From assembly GCF_030297175.1 (NCBI RefSeq), contig NZ_AP028070.1, positions 2,356,001-2,420,000 on the forward strand: a DNA stretch of 64,000 nt, read 5' to 3'. Below, piece after piece: positions 29,138-38,787 of the stretch. The stretch is from Marinobacter sp. LA51 (GTDB taxonomy: Bacteria > Pseudomonadota > Gammaproteobacteria > Pseudomonadales > Oleiphilaceae). The notes under the pieces were generated by a model. It worked only from the letters and a program-made list of their open reading frames with translations. It did not search any database and had not been told where the DNA came from. The position numbers were made by a program, and so were the translations under genes. Within the stretch, counting starts at the first letter, position 1. Each line of letters opens with the position of its first letter.

Positions 29138-30088
29138 ATGCCCATGCTCAAACCGGCACGCTCTCTGGCCGCCGCCCTCTGCCTTATTGCCACTCCCGCC
29201 CTGGCGGAAACCAACGTTGTCACCTCGCTCAAGCCCCTGACACTGCTGGCCCACGGCATCGCGACCGCTGACACCACCATCACCACCCTGGTCCCGCCGG
29301 GCTCCAGTCCGCACAACTACAACATGAAGCCATCCCAGCGCCGCGCCCTGGACGATGCCGATGTCATTTTCTGGGTGGGCCGCGACTTGGAAACTTTCTT
29401 GAGCCGACTGCTGACCGGCGCCGATTTCCGGCAGCGCACCGTCAGCCTGGCGCTGGATGAGCCGGTGATGGCGGAATCAGAGACTGCGGACGATCATGAC
29501 GAACACGACCATGATGAGCCTGCGGAGCATGAAGGCCACGGTCACCACGATCACGGCGACGGTGAAGACCCGCACATCTGGCTGGACCCGGCACTGGCCG
29601 AAGGCATGGTCGAGAAAATGCACAACTCACTGGCCCAACAGCCAAATGCCGACACCGCCGCCCTGGCCCGGAACCTGAAGCAGTTCAAAACCCGACTGGC
29701 AGCAACCGAGGCCGAGATTCGGGCCAAGCTGGAGCCAGCCCACGACATCAGCCTGTTTGCCTACCACGATGCCTTTGTCCGCTTCGCCGAACATTATGGC
29801 CTGAATCTGGAGGGTGTTCTGACGCTCAACCCTGAACTGACACCCGGTGCCCGCCACATAGCGAAAATTCAGGATCAGCTGGGACAGGGCCATCACCCTT
29901 GCCTGCTAACCGAGCCGCAGTTCAATCCGGGGATCTGGGAAGTGATTACGGAGAATCTGAATGTCACCTTCAGCGAGTGGGATCCACTCGGCACCAATGT
30001 GGAAGTAGGCCCCGACGGCTATTTCCAGTTCCAGCACAGCATTGCCGATGCGGTACTGAAATGCCTACCAGAGCAGGCTGAGCATTAA
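29138..30088 (+). CDS. znuA: Zinc ABC transporter substrate-binding protein
   Basis: Periplasmic zinc-binding protein of the cluster A-I (ZnuA) family, 316 residues. A signal peptide ends near ALA (about residue 22). The metal ligands expected are the histidine in SSPHNYNMKPS (about 65), the one in SLFAYHDAF (about 210) and the aspartate/glutamate region near the end. A His/Asp/Glu-rich loop at about 112-148 (HDEHDHDEP, HGHHDHGDG) is typical of zinc-specific members. A Zur box lies directly upstream. Unusually, no znuB, znuC or zur gene is next to it in this window. Confidence 0.93.
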   Translation: MPMLKPARSLAAALCLIATPALAETNVVTSLKPLTLLAHGIATADTTITTLVPPGSSPHNYNMKPSQRRALDDADVIFWVGRDLETFLSRLLTGADFRQRTVSLALDEPVMAESETADDHDEHDHDEPAEHEGHGHHDHGDGEDPHIWLDPALAEGMVEKMHNSLAQQPNADTAALARNLKQFKTRLAATEAEIRAKLEPAHDISLFAYHDAFVRFAEHYGLNLEGVLTLNPELTPGARHIAKIQDQLGQGHHPCLLTEPQFNPGIWEVITENLNVTFSEWDPLGTNVEVGPDGYFQFQHSIADAVLKCLPEQAEH

Positions 30089-30979
30089 CGGAATAGAGGC
30101 AATGGCCAGCAACGTCTGGCCACTGATAATGCCCGCCATCAACGGCGCGTCGCCACCGAGCTGACGCGCCAAAATGTAAGCAGAGGTGGCGGTAGGCAAC
30201 GCCGCCAGCAGAACCACCACCTGCACCAGCACGCCATCCATACCCAGCAACAGGGCCAGACCCGCCGCCATCAGCGGAAACGCCAATAGCTTCAGCACCG
30301 TCGACACCAGGAACGGCATGGAAGCGCCCCGCAGTGCCTTCAGCTGCAAGCCGGCGCCCACGCACATCAGGCCCATGGGCAGCGCCAGCTCACTCAACGG
30401 TTTGAGGATAGCGGCAAACAGCGGGTGGAAGCCGATTTCGAAGAAACTCCAGACCACCCCGATCACCGAACCGACAATCAGCGGGTTGGTGACAATGGCC
30501 TTCATCACCGGCTTCAGACGCACCGGCTCATGACTGGCTACCAGCGAAAACATCAGAATGCAGAGCAAATTTAGCAGCGGCACCATAATCGCCACGGCTA
30601 TGGCCGTAAGTGACAGACCCTCATCGCCCAGCAGCATACCCCCGGCCGCCAACCCGACGTAGGAATTGAACCGTATTGCCCCCTGGAACACCGACGAAAA
30701 CACCGGCCCAGACCAGCGCCAGATCAGCTGCGCCACAACCAGCACCAGCGTCATGGCCACCAGCATGGCAACGATCAGCAGTGCTATGTCGCCGTAGGCC
30801 GATGCCGGAAGCCGGGCCTGCCCCAGTTTGAACACCAGCATGGCGGGAAACAGCACGTAATAAGTGAAGCGCTCAGCCTGAGGCCAGAAATCGCCACCGG
30901 GAAAATTCCAGCGCCGGAACACATGCCCAAGCATGATCAACACAAACACCGGAACCAGCGCCTGAACCATCACCGGCAT
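30065..30979 (-). CDS. AEC-family transporter
   Basis: Auxin efflux carrier family membrane protein of about 304 residues with roughly ten hydrophobic segments. I chose the ATG ending at 30979 because GGAG precedes it at good distance and the protein then starts MPVMVQALVPVFVLIMLGHVF, the usual AEC opening; an ATG 11 codons upstream is possible. A central LPMGLMCVGAGLQL segment is conserved in the family. Bacterial AEC proteins export or import organic acids such as malate; the substrate is unknown here. Its 3' end overlaps the convergent znuA end by 24 bases. Confidence 0.85.
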   Translation of the reverse strand: MPVMVQALVPVFVLIMLGHVFRRWNFPGGDFWPQAERFTYYVLFPAMLVFKLGQARLPASAYGDIALLIVAMLVAMTLVLVVAQLIWRWSGPVFSSVFQGAIRFNSYVGLAAGGMLLGDEGLSLTAIAVAIMVPLLNLLCILMFSLVASHEPVRLKPVMKAIVTNPLIVGSVIGVVWSFFEIGFHPLFAAILKPLSELALPMGLMCVGAGLQLKALRGASMPFLVSTVLKLLAFPLMAAGLALLLGMDGVLVQVVVLLAALPTATSAYILARQLGGDAPLMAGIISGQTLLAIASIPLMLSLLW

Positions 30980-31276
30980 AGAACCACACTCCAGTTGCAA
31001 CACGAATAGCAAGGCAGCGCCCGACTAAACTAAATAGGAAGCTAGGGAGGATAGCAGATGGCGTCAGGTTCGTCCTGCCTTGAGCCCCTCACGCAGGACC
31101 ACACCCGAACAGCAGTAACAACAAGGAACAGACGCTCCTCCTGCTCCAACTCAGCCAGGCAACGAAGACCACAGAAAACCCACAAACACAATACATGAAA
31201 TGGTATTTGCGGTATTCTTGGTAATGGAAGTAACAGAAACACTGCGGATTGTTAGTCGACTCTTGAGTTGTGCGTT

Positions 31277-31708
31277 ATGAGCAAATCAGAGTTTAAGCTT
31301 TGCAGACTTATCTATTACAGCAGCGCTTCACCGCATCTGCAGGACAGCGATGTGGATGCCATTCTGGACGAGGCGATAAGGCGAAACGGGAGATGCGGCA
31401 TCACCGGCTTACTGGCCTATGATGCGTTTTATTTCATGCAGATCCTGGAAGGCGAAGACGAAGCCGTAAACACCCTCTACCTCAGCATTGCGGCAGACCC
31501 CCGCCATTACGATGTTCGGCTGATCCTTTACCAGCGAATCGAGGAACGTCGCTTTAGCGAGTGGTCGATGGCCCTGGCCAAACTGCCCGATGTGCCGGGC
31601 CGGTACATCGACAATCTCTACGGGGGATTCAAGCCCCAGCTTTTCTCGCCTGACGATGCCGTCAAATACTTCGACATGCTCCGGCACTATCTCCAGCGGG
31701 CAGCCTGA
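31277..31708 (+). CDS. BLUF-domain blue-light photoreceptor
   Basis: 143-residue protein consisting of one BLUF domain with FAD bound non-covalently. Family residues are visible: the photoactive tyrosine in CRLIYYSSAS (about residue 13), the asparagine in RRNGRCGITGLLAY, the key glutamine in FMQILEGE (near residue 55), and tryptophan in FSEWSMAL near residue 97. No output domain is fused, so it belongs to the short BLUF proteins that signal through partner proteins. The ATG at 31277 is chosen over an upstream TTG. Neighbours give no clue to the output. Confidence 0.93.
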   Translation: MSKSEFKLCRLIYYSSASPHLQDSDVDAILDEAIRRNGRCGITGLLAYDAFYFMQILEGEDEAVNTLYLSIAADPRHYDVRLILYQRIEERRFSEWSMALAKLPDVPGRYIDNLYGGFKPQLFSPDDAVKYFDMLRHYLQRAA

Positions 31709-31721
31709 TACCGCGCAGCTA

Positions 31722-32012
31722 CTATTGTTGAGACCGTTTCTGGGACGTCTGTTCCTGCGACTTTTCGTATTCCCGCTGGTACTCACTGTATTCCCGCCGG
31801 TACTGATCTCTGCTGGCCGCATTCTGACAATGATTGATGCCCTTGGTGCTTCGTGCTGTCTCGTGCTCGCACCGGTTCTCAATGTAGTGCTCCCGCGAGC
31901 TTGCTGGGGGCGATAGAGGATCCCCACCGTGGTAAACCGTGGGCGCTGAGCAACCGGCAAGCGCAACAACTGCGGCTGCGGCAATCAGTCTCAGAGGGGT
32001 AACAACAGACAT
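31722..32012 (-). CDS. Small putative lipoprotein
   Basis: 96-residue protein. The N-terminus MSVVTPLRLIAAAAVVALAGC is a lipoprotein signal with lipobox LAGC, cleaved before the cysteine at residue 21. The mature part has a Glu/Arg/Gln/Tyr-rich helical C-terminus (REYSEYQREYEKSQEQ) and two further cysteines. No family recognised. The open frame reaches 10 codons further upstream, but this ATG gives a clean signal sequence. It is convergent with the BLUF gene. Confidence 0.7.
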   Translation of the reverse strand: MSVVTPLRLIAAAAVVALAGCSAPTVYHGGDPLSPPASSREHYIENRCEHETARSTKGINHCQNAASRDQYRREYSEYQREYEKSQEQTSQKRSQQ

Positions 32013-32016
32013 AGCG

Positions 32017-32415
32017 TTAACTCTTTGGTGCGTAAAGTTCAAAAACCTGTTCGCCGGTCATTTTACGGGTATCGTTTTTCAGTTCGTAATACCCGGGTTT
32101 TTCATCAATGAATACCTCACTGGAAAGCGCGAACTCCCGATCCTGAAACAGACCCGCGGGAAGAACGTATTCGTCGGTCGGCAGTAATCGGTAAAACAAA
32201 TGTGTGCCACACAGTGAGCAAAAACCGCGTTCGGCCCAGTCCGATGACCGATACCGAGACGGCTCCTGTCCATTAAAGCTAACCTCAGAACCGCAATGAA
32301 CCGCAAACATCGGCCCACCGGACCATCGCCGGCACATGGAACAATGGCACAAGCCAACATCCTGGTGCTCGGCTGCAACCACCTCGACCGCTCCGCACAG
32401 ACATTTCCCTTTCAT
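32017..32415 (-). CDS. GFA-family (CENP-V/GFA domain) zinc protein
   Basis: 132-residue GFA-domain protein. The zinc-binding cysteines are all present: CLCGAVEV near the N-terminus, CHCSMCRRWSG near residue 23, and CSLCGTHLFYRL near residue 68. The family was named for glutathione-dependent formaldehyde-activating enzyme, but that activity is disputed and most members have unknown function. The ATG ending at 32415 puts MKGKCLCG at the start as in relatives. It lies four bases upstream of the lipoprotein gene on the same strand. Confidence 0.9.
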   Translation of the reverse strand: MKGKCLCGAVEVVAAEHQDVGLCHCSMCRRWSGGPMFAVHCGSEVSFNGQEPSRYRSSDWAERGFCSLCGTHLFYRLLPTDEYVLPAGLFQDREFALSSEVFIDEKPGYYELKNDTRKMTGEQVFELYAPKS

Positions 32416-32546
32416 GTGTCGCCCCCTTTTGTCTGATTGCTGTTCCATGGATCCTTCCTGCCCGACCGGGCTCAGAACAACTCATTGCCCGTTAGTCGAG
32501 CTTGAACTAGTTTTTAATTATTGCAGATGGAATTGCAGGGTGACAC

Positions 32547-33206
32547 ATGCCGCTCATAACACCCTTTCAGCGCGGCTATCTTGCGCGCTGGGGTCCGCTA
32601 CGCAGTGCTTACGCCTTTGCGATGGACAAGTTGCGGGACTACCTTGGCTTTTCGCTGTGCGTGGTTGTCTCCCGGCCCGCCGCTGGCAACACGCTGCCCG
32701 CCATTGAAAAAAACTACCCCGCCCGGGAATATCGATTGCTGGATGAGCATGAACTCCTCAAGCACAGCGCCGACCCAACCCTGGAACTGGATGCCGACTT
32801 TATCCGGGAACGGCTGGTGGTTGGTGATACCTGCTCAGGCGCATTAGAGGGTGGCGTGCTGCTGGGCTATGTCTGGCGGGCGTTTTCACCCGTATCCGTA
32901 AAGGATTCCCTATGGGTGGACGCGGGTTCCGCCGGGCGCTACGTGTACAAGGCGTTCACTCGGCCCGAATATCGTGGACAGAATATCGTGAACTCGATTT
33001 CAGTAGCCACCGAATCGATCTACAAGGGGCGCACCCACAACATCGCGTTTATTGAGAGCCACAACTACCCGTCAATCCGCTCGGCCATGAAGATGGGGAA
33101 TAAAGTAATTGGCTATGCCGGCCACTGGAAAATCGGATCACGCTATTACTGCTTCCGCAGCCCGAGGGCTCGCCGGCTAGGCTTCCAGTTCCTGAGCAAA
33201 GTGTGA
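32547..33206 (+). CDS. GNAT-like acetyltransferase family protein
   Basis: 219-residue protein. The C-terminal half resembles the GNAT fold: VYKAFTRPEYRGQNIVNSIS is close to the acetyl-CoA binding motif A (R/QxxGxG/A), here RGQNIV, followed by a helix and AFIESHNYPSIRSAMKMG, which fits motif B. The N-terminal 90 residues are not recognised. Substrate is unknown. Expressed alone, divergent from the GFA gene with about 130 bases between. Family membership is moderately secure; an aminoacyl- or GNAT-like fold relative is possible. Confidence 0.65.
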   Translation: MPLITPFQRGYLARWGPLRSAYAFAMDKLRDYLGFSLCVVVSRPAAGNTLPAIEKNYPAREYRLLDEHELLKHSADPTLELDADFIRERLVVGDTCSGALEGGVLLGYVWRAFSPVSVKDSLWVDAGSAGRYVYKAFTRPEYRGQNIVNSISVATESIYKGRTHNIAFIESHNYPSIRSAMKMGNKVIGYAGHWKIGSRYYCFRSPRARRLGFQFLSKV

Positions 33207-33231
33207 CTGTGCGTGGCTGAGGCCCGGCCCC

Positions 33232-33609
33232 TTATTCCACCGAAGGCAGGTTGCCACCCAGCATGTTCTCCACCACGGCAGCGTTGTAGAAAGTTTCTAC
33301 CTTCTGGATCTTGTCATCCTGAACCACAAACCACACCGCCAGCCGCACATCTCCGATCGGCTCAAAGTTGGTCCTGAAATCGAGAACCGCAAACACATGC
33401 TCGCCCTCGGCGCTGAGCTGACGCACGATCAGATCCTTCTGGATAGCCGCCATACCGAACTGGTAATACAGCATGTCATCGGGGCTGAGGAAACGCATGT
33501 TCGGCCCCACATACTCAAACCCATCCGACACGAGCAACGCCTTGGCCTCGTCGAATCTCTGGGCACGGGTATCGTCGATGAACTGCGCCACAACATCCCT
33601 AGGCTGCAT
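33232..33609 (-). CDS. NTF2-like (SnoaL-type) protein
   Basis: 125-residue protein with a SnoaL/NTF2-like cone fold suggested by the N-terminal helix FIDDTRAQRFDEAKALLVSD, then RFLSPDDMLYYQFG, and beta strands such as VFAVLDFRTNF and VRLAVWFVVQDDKIQKVETFYN. NTF2-like proteins are enzymes (isomerases, hydrolases) or binding domains; function cannot be read here. It starts MQPRDVVAQF. It is convergent with the GNAT-like gene. Confidence 0.75.
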   Translation of the reverse strand: MQPRDVVAQFIDDTRAQRFDEAKALLVSDGFEYVGPNMRFLSPDDMLYYQFGMAAIQKDLIVRQLSAEGEHVFAVLDFRTNFEPIGDVRLAVWFVVQDDKIQKVETFYNAAVVENMLGGNLPSVE

Positions 33610-33761
33610 ATATCGGCTCCATTTTTACCTGGAGAGGGCCTGGCCGCCCTGGCCCTCTCAATTGCAAAATCAGCTCTACTCCCATTACACCTGTATACCA
33701 TAAAAGAGCAGCTAACCCTCACCCCCACCGGAGTCTGTCCTGACGGGTTAGCTGCACTCCC

Positions 33762-34343
33762 CTACTTAGCGCTCACCTGAACATCAACCCTTGCACCCTG
33801 GGCGAGTGTGTTGAGGACTGGTGAGTAGTTACACAACTGTTTCAGCTTTTCCACATCGTCGACATCGGACTTAACCCTGAAGCCCACGCGGATGTGGGTA
33901 AAACCCTTCGGTACATCGTCAGAGAGGCCCAGAAATCCACGCAGGTCAATGTCGCCTTCAAGCGATGATTCCAGTTCCTCAATATTAATCCCCCGAACTG
34001 CAGCGTGAGCCACCATGCTCGTGGTTACGCACCCCGCAAGGGCGTTCAGCAGATGCTCTACCGGATTGGCGTATTCATCACTGCCCGCCAGAATTGGTGG
34101 TTCGTCGGCACGAAGTTCGAACGGCTGTTTATGGGCGATTTCCTGCCCGGCACCGTAGAATCCGGTCACTGTCGTGCAATTTTGACTTCCCCCCACCCAA
34201 GTATTGCGCGCGCGGAACTTACATTGCCCAAGGTCAGGCTCCTCTCTGATGGCATTCACCGTTCCAAGCAGTGTTTCCATATGAATGCCATTAATCATCC
34301 CATCGCTTGCGCCCATCTCTTTGCCGGCCATTTGATTAGTCAT
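33762..34343 (-). CDS. OsmC-family protein
   Basis: 193-residue OsmC-like protein. The second half has the family core PVEHLLNALAGCVTTSMVAHAAVRG, including the redox-active cysteine in LAGCVTTS; a first cysteine is expected near CKFRARNTW. OsmC/Ohr proteins reduce organic or fatty-acid peroxides, and the YhfA subgroup has unknown activity. The start chosen (ending 34343) has GGGAGAACG upstream; the frame continues earlier. It is divergent from a GlxA-type regulator, suggesting that regulator controls it. Confidence 0.85.
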   Translation of the reverse strand: MTNQMAGKEMGASDGMINGIHMETLLGTVNAIREEPDLGQCKFRARNTWVGGSQNCTTVTGFYGAGQEIAHKQPFELRADEPPILAGSDEYANPVEHLLNALAGCVTTSMVAHAAVRGINIEELESSLEGDIDLRGFLGLSDDVPKGFTHIRVGFRVKSDVDDVEKLKQLCNYSPVLNTLAQGARVDVQVSAK

Positions 34344-34501
34344 GATCGTTCTCCCATCAGTGTGCTTTGTGAAATTAGTTGCCTGGACTGTATGGCAGCC
34401 GTGAAGCAACTTAAGGTATACGATAGGCCCATAGGGCCCACCTAATAAGATGGAGGTTTGCCAGTAACAGGGCATTTGTGCCACTAGTTTGGGTGATCGT
34501 C

Positions 34502-35521
34502 ATGACCAACTCAGTGAAAGGCGCTACGGACGTCTTGATCGTCGCTGTGGCGGAAACCGCAGGTTCCTCGCTCTACGGTATGCTGGACGTGCTCCTGGCG
34601 GCCGGCAACGTGTGGCAAACGCTGGTTCGTGAGTTATCGGTGCAAACGTTGTTTCGGGTCCGAATCGTTGCGCCGGAAAGGGATGCGTTTATCTGCGGCA
34701 ACGGAATTCCGGTTATTCCCGATTGCTCGGTGGCAGATGATCCAATAGCCCCCATCATAATATTGCCCGAGATCTGGCTGGCTCCGGATGAGGACATCCA
34801 TGGCCTCTACCCCGAACTCACGGAATGGATACGCCGCAAGTACCGAGAAGGCTCCTCGCTTTACTCCGCCTGTTCCGGCGCCGTAATGTTGGCCGAAACC
34901 GGATTGCTGGACGGTTGCGAAGCCACTTCCCACTGGGGCTATCAAGATTTGTTCCGGGAACAATATCCGAACGTTCGCTTCCACCCTGAACCAAACCTCA
35001 TCTTTGCAGATGCAGAGGGTCGAATCGTGACCGCAGGTGGAACCACGTCCTGGCATGATCTCGCGATCCACATCATCTCTCGTTACGCCAGCCCTGGAGA
35101 GGCCTTGCGGATTGCCAAGGTATATCTTCTTAAATGGCACAGTGAAGGTCAGTTGCCCTACGCGATGCTGGTGCGCAGAAACCCCCATACAGATGCAGCA
35201 GTACGGGCTTGCGAGAAAAGGCTGGAGGAACAATTACGGGAGCCCGATGCACTCAAACGAGTAGTGGAGTTATCAGGCGTTCCAGAGCGCACCCTGAAGC
35301 GACGATTTAAGGCGGCAACTGGCGTCACGCTGATAGAATACCTGCAGAACTTGCGAATTGAGGAAGCCAAAAGACTGCTTGAGACCGGGCAGATGCCCGT
35401 CGAGGAAATCAGTGTGGCGGTCAGCTATGACGATACTTCGTTCTTTCGTAGGTTGTTCAAGCGCTCAACTGGACTTTCACCCAGCCAATATCGTCGCATG
35501 TTCCAGCCGACCAACATTTAG
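34502..35521 (+). CDS. GlxA-family AraC-type transcriptional regulator
   Basis: 339-residue regulator. The N-terminal DJ-1/PfpI (GATase1-like) domain has the GS..YSACSGAVMLAETGLLDG nucleophile-elbow region near residue 120, and a C-terminal AraC helix-turn-helix pair spans about 245-335 (SGVPERTLKRRFKAATG and AVSYDDTSFFRRLFKRSTG). GlxA-type proteins sense an unknown ligand and activate neighbouring genes. The likely target is the divergent OsmC gene 158 bases away. The start at 34502 follows GGGTGA; an alternative start lies 8 codons upstream. Confidence 0.88.
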   Translation: MTNSVKGATDVLIVAVAETAGSSLYGMLDVLLAAGNVWQTLVRELSVQTLFRVRIVAPERDAFICGNGIPVIPDCSVADDPIAPIIILPEIWLAPDEDIHGLYPELTEWIRRKYREGSSLYSACSGAVMLAETGLLDGCEATSHWGYQDLFREQYPNVRFHPEPNLIFADAEGRIVTAGGTTSWHDLAIHIISRYASPGEALRIAKVYLLKWHSEGQLPYAMLVRRNPHTDAAVRACEKRLEEQLREPDALKRVVELSGVPERTLKRRFKAATGVTLIEYLQNLRIEEAKRLLETGQMPVEEISVAVSYDDTSFFRRLFKRSTGLSPSQYRRMFQPTNI

Positions 35522-35645
35522 GGTTACTTGTTTCTATACGCACAGCCTCTGGATGATCGGATACCTGGCCCGATCAAGCCCCGGTTCAGAGAAAAGCCAG
35601 CCATACCGTTGTCTGCCCCTTTTGCAAACCGTGCCCTGAGCCTAT

Positions 35646-36074
35646 TTATTCAACTGTAATGGTGATCTTTTCCGACATCACCGGATCGCTGTGGGGCACG
35701 TGGGCATAGTTGCCCAGCAACAGTTGCAGGGTGTGCTCTCCCGGCGGCAGCATGATCTCGGTTTCCGTCTGGCCACCACCGAAATGCTTAACCTGATCGG
35801 TAGCCGGCAACGGCTTGCTCAAATCCGACGGCACCTCGGTATCAATCAACAAATGGTGATGCCCGGTGCCTTCCTTATCCATACCGGCCGGTGCCACGCC
35901 CATATTGCGCAGACCAAACACCACCTTCACGGGGCTTTGCACGGTATCGCCGTCGCTAGGCTGCACAAAATACACTTCGGCATTGGCGGGGGCCTTCGAC
36001 ATATGGCCATCGGCCAGCGCGCCTAGCGGTGCGAGCAATACCGCCGAGAATAAAGCAGCTGCAATCCTGTTCAT
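35646..36074 (-). CDS. DUF4399 periplasmic protein
   Basis: 142-residue secreted protein. Residues 1-21 are a signal peptide ending in ALADG. The mature part has the DUF4399 pattern: EVYFVQPSDGDTVQSPVKVVFGLRNMGVAPAG, then GHHHLLIDTEVP, a His/Lys pair in KHFGGGQTETEI and LPPGEHTLQLLLG. The GHHHLLID motif suggests metal binding or a redox role, but function is unproven. It stands alone between the GlxA-type regulator and sdaA. Confidence 0.88.
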   Translation of the reverse strand: MNRIAAALFSAVLLAPLGALADGHMSKAPANAEVYFVQPSDGDTVQSPVKVVFGLRNMGVAPAGMDKEGTGHHHLLIDTEVPSDLSKPLPATDQVKHFGGGQTETEIMLPPGEHTLQLLLGNYAHVPHSDPVMSEKITITVE

Positions 36075-36127
36075 GTTACTTCCTCCCTTTTATTGACCTG
36101 ATGTCAGTTTAGTAGAGGTTCGCAACC

Positions 36128-37507
36128 TCAACATTCTGTGATGCTGACCGCGAGCCCGCCCAGGGAGGTTTCCTTGTACTTGTGGGACATTTCCAGCCCG
36201 GTTTGGCGCATCGCCTCGATGCAGTTATCCAGCGGCATAAAGTGCTTGCCGTCACCCCGCAGTGCCAGTGAGGCAGCCGAATACGCCTTGATCGCTCCAA
36301 AGCCGTTACGCTCGATACAGGGCACCTGTACCAGCCCCTTCACCGGATCGCAGGTCATACCCAGGTGATGCTCCAGCGCGATTTCGGCGGCATTCTCAAC
36401 TTGCCGGGCGGTGCCGCCACGCACTTCGCACAAACCGGCGGCGGCCATGGCGGCGGCTGAGCCAACCTCGCCCTGGCAACCCACCTCGGCACCGGAAATG
36501 GAACTGCGCTGTTTGATCAGGCCACCAACGGCACTGGCCGTTAGCAGGAAATCGTGCACTTGCTCCCGCGTGCCCTGCTCGTGGGTGACAAAGTAATACA
36601 GCACCGCCGGAATCACGCCGGCCGCGCCGTTGGTGGGCGCCGTCACCACCATATTGCCAGCGGCATTTTCCTCATTAACGGCCATGGCGTAGGCGCACAG
36701 CCAGTCGTTGATATTCGCCGCCTCCGGCTTGTTCTTGATGCCCTGGTACAGGCCCTTGGCCCGCCGGGGAATCTCCAACCCACCCGGCAATATGCCATCT
36801 GCCGCCAGGCCACTTTCGATGCAGGTCCGCATGGCACGCCAGATGTTATCCAGGCCCTCAACCAGCGTGCTCTCATCCCCATGCTCAAGCTCGTTCACCC
36901 ACTTCATACGTGCGATGGAAAGCTGGTGCTCATCCGCGAGCGCCAGCAAGGCGTTGGCCGAGTCAAAGGGATAGGTAGAGGAGTCGACTTCTGCGAATTT
37001 CAGCGGAGCCTGCAACTGATCGATTTCAGCCAGGGTATTGATGAAGCCACCACCGATGGAGAAATAGGTTTCGGTGAACAGCACCTTGCCCTCACCGCTC
37101 ATCAGCTCGAACACCATGCCGTTGGTGTGCTGTGGCAGTGGCTTTCCGGTATCAAAAACAATATCGCGGGACGGGCTGAATTGAACGGTGCGATTCTGGC
37201 CCAGCTCGACACAATCGCTTTGCCAGAGCTGAGTTACCAGCGCCTGTACGTCGGCATCGACCAGACTTACCGGCAGGTAGCCGTGCAACCCCAGGGCAAC
37301 CGCCCGATCAGTGGAGTGGCCTTTGCCGGTATAGGCCAAAGAGCCTTTGAGCGTGCAGCGGATGGTGGCGCCTTCCAAGCTTGCCGCCTCGAACCCCTGC
37401 TCTCTAATCCGGCCAACGAAATCATGGGCGGCAACCATCGGCCCAACGGTATGGGAACTCGACGGCCCGACCCCTATTTTGAAGAGATCTAGCACACTGA
37501 TGAACAT
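36128..37507 (-). CDS. sdaA: L-serine ammonia-lyase, iron-sulfur type
   Basis: Deaminates L-serine to pyruvate and ammonia with a [4Fe-4S] cluster. The 459-residue single-chain protein has the beta-domain motif [11 protein letters not shown] near residue 15, and in the alpha-domain three cysteines likely binding the cluster: in [21 protein letters not shown] (near 340-360) and in [18 protein letters not shown]. Length matches the E. coli type. An alternate start a few codons downstream is possible. It is divergent from the Gfo/Idh/MocA gene. Confidence 0.96.
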   Translation of the reverse strand: MFISVLDLFKIGVGPSSSHTVGPMVAAHDFVGRIREQGFEAASLEGATIRCTLKGSLAYTGKGHSTDRAVALGLHGYLPVSLVDADVQALVTQLWQSDCVELGQNRTVQFSPSRDIVFDTGKPLPQHTNGMVFELMSGEGKVLFTETYFSIGGGFINTLAEIDQLQAPLKFAEVDSSTYPFDSANALLALADEHQLSIARMKWVNELEHGDESTLVEGLDNIWRAMRTCIESGLAADGILPGGLEIPRRAKGLYQGIKNKPEAANINDWLCAYAMAVNEENAAGNMVVTAPTNGAAGVIPAVLYYFVTHEQGTREQVHDFLLTASAVGGLIKQRSSISGAEVGCQGEVGSAAAMAAAGLCEVRGGTARQVENAAEIALEHHLGMTCDPVKGLVQVPCIERNGFGAIKAYSAASLALRGDGKHFMPLDNCIEAMRQTGLEMSHKYKETSLGGLAVSITEC

Positions 37508-37740
37508 GGCAGCCTTGCAGTCGTTGAGTGTAAGAAAAGTCTAGCACGACTACGAAAACCAACGCCTTGAATACTGCTTAACGGCTTACCTGCCTGACTG
37601 CTTCCCCGAACCCATCCACTTTCAGGTTCCTACGGTATTAAACCGAAGGCCACGGTTGAAAAAGGCCGCAAGACCATCACCTTGACTGTCATACACGCAA
37701 TCAAATACTCAGGCTTGTTTCGAACGAAAGGATATTCAAT

Positions 37741-38787
37741 ATGGAAAATCGCAAAGTTCGCTGGGGAATCCTCGGTACCGCCGAGATTGCCACCAAGGTG
37801 GTGGCCGGCATGCACGATGCGGAAAACGCCGAGGTAGTCGCGGTCGCAAGCCGCGCCCTCGACCGCGCACAAGCCTGGGCAGACGAGCAAAATGTGCCAC
37901 AGGCTTTCGGCTCCTACGATGAACTGCTCGCAGATGACAGCATCGACGCTGTTTACCTGCCCGTGCCTACCGCGCATCGCAACGACTGGATCAAGAAAGC
38001 AGCCCGCGCCGGCAAGCACGTGTACGCCGAGAAACCGCTGGCCGACGGCATCGAAGAGGCCATTGAGGTGTGCAAGGAAAACGGCGTGCAGTTCATGGAC
38101 GGCACCATGTGGCTGCACAGCAACCGCACCCATGAAATTGAGCAGCGCATTGCCAACGGCGACATCGGCGAAGTACGGCGCGTCACCAGCGCGTTTACCT
38201 TCAAAGCGCCCGATAAAGAATGGTACGAAGGCGGTAACGGCCGCACCGACAAGACCCGCGAGCCCATGGGCTGCTTTGGCGATCAGGGTTGGTATCCCAT
38301 CAGCGCCACCATGTGGAGCTTTGGCTACGAACTGCCTGAAAAAGTGCAGATGACGCACGTCTCCAAGAACTCGGTCGACACCATCGTCGCCTGTGGCGGC
38401 ACGCTCTGGTTCTCCGGCGGCCGCATGGCAACCTTTGATGCTGGGTGTGAGCTCGCCCACCGCTCGCAAGTAGAAACAGTCGGCGACGCTGGACTCATCA
38501 AAATCGAAGACTTGGTTGGCGGCCAGGGACGAAGCGGTTTCTTTGGGGCCTATGGCGAGCCCTTCACCGGTAGCTCCTACTACATACTCGGTGATGTTGA
38601 CGGCAAAGACATCGAGCAACAGGTAGAGCCGTGTGACCACGTAGTGAAGCTGGTTGAGAAGTTCTCGAGTATCGTGCTTAGTGGCGAGCTAGAGGCGCAG
38701 TGGCCGGAGCGGAGTATGGCGTGTCATCGAGTCATGTCGGCGCTGTTTGAATCGGCAGAATCGGATGGGGCTGTTGTTACTCTATAG
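37741..38787 (+). CDS. Gfo/Idh/MocA-family oxidoreductase
   Basis: 348-residue NAD(P)-dependent oxidoreductase. The Rossmann part starts RWGILGTAEIATKVVAGMHDAENAEVVAVASR, with the GxxGxA-like loop GILGTAEIA. The catalytic lysine is in HVYAEKPLADG near residue 97. The C-terminal Gfo/Idh/MocA fold follows, with GDQGWYPISA where the family often has DxGxH. Typical substrates are sugars or inositols, and this one cannot be identified. It marks the last core gene before the island on the right. Confidence 0.88.
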   Translation: MENRKVRWGILGTAEIATKVVAGMHDAENAEVVAVASRALDRAQAWADEQNVPQAFGSYDELLADDSIDAVYLPVPTAHRNDWIKKAARAGKHVYAEKPLADGIEEAIEVCKENGVQFMDGTMWLHSNRTHEIEQRIANGDIGEVRRVTSAFTFKAPDKEWYEGGNGRTDKTREPMGCFGDQGWYPISATMWSFGYELPEKVQMTHVSKNSVDTIVACGGTLWFSGGRMATFDAGCELAHRSQVETVGDAGLIKIEDLVGGQGRSGFFGAYGEPFTGSSYYILGDVDGKDIEQQVEPCDHVVKLVEKFSSIVLSGELEAQWPERSMACHRVMSALFESAESDGAVVTL

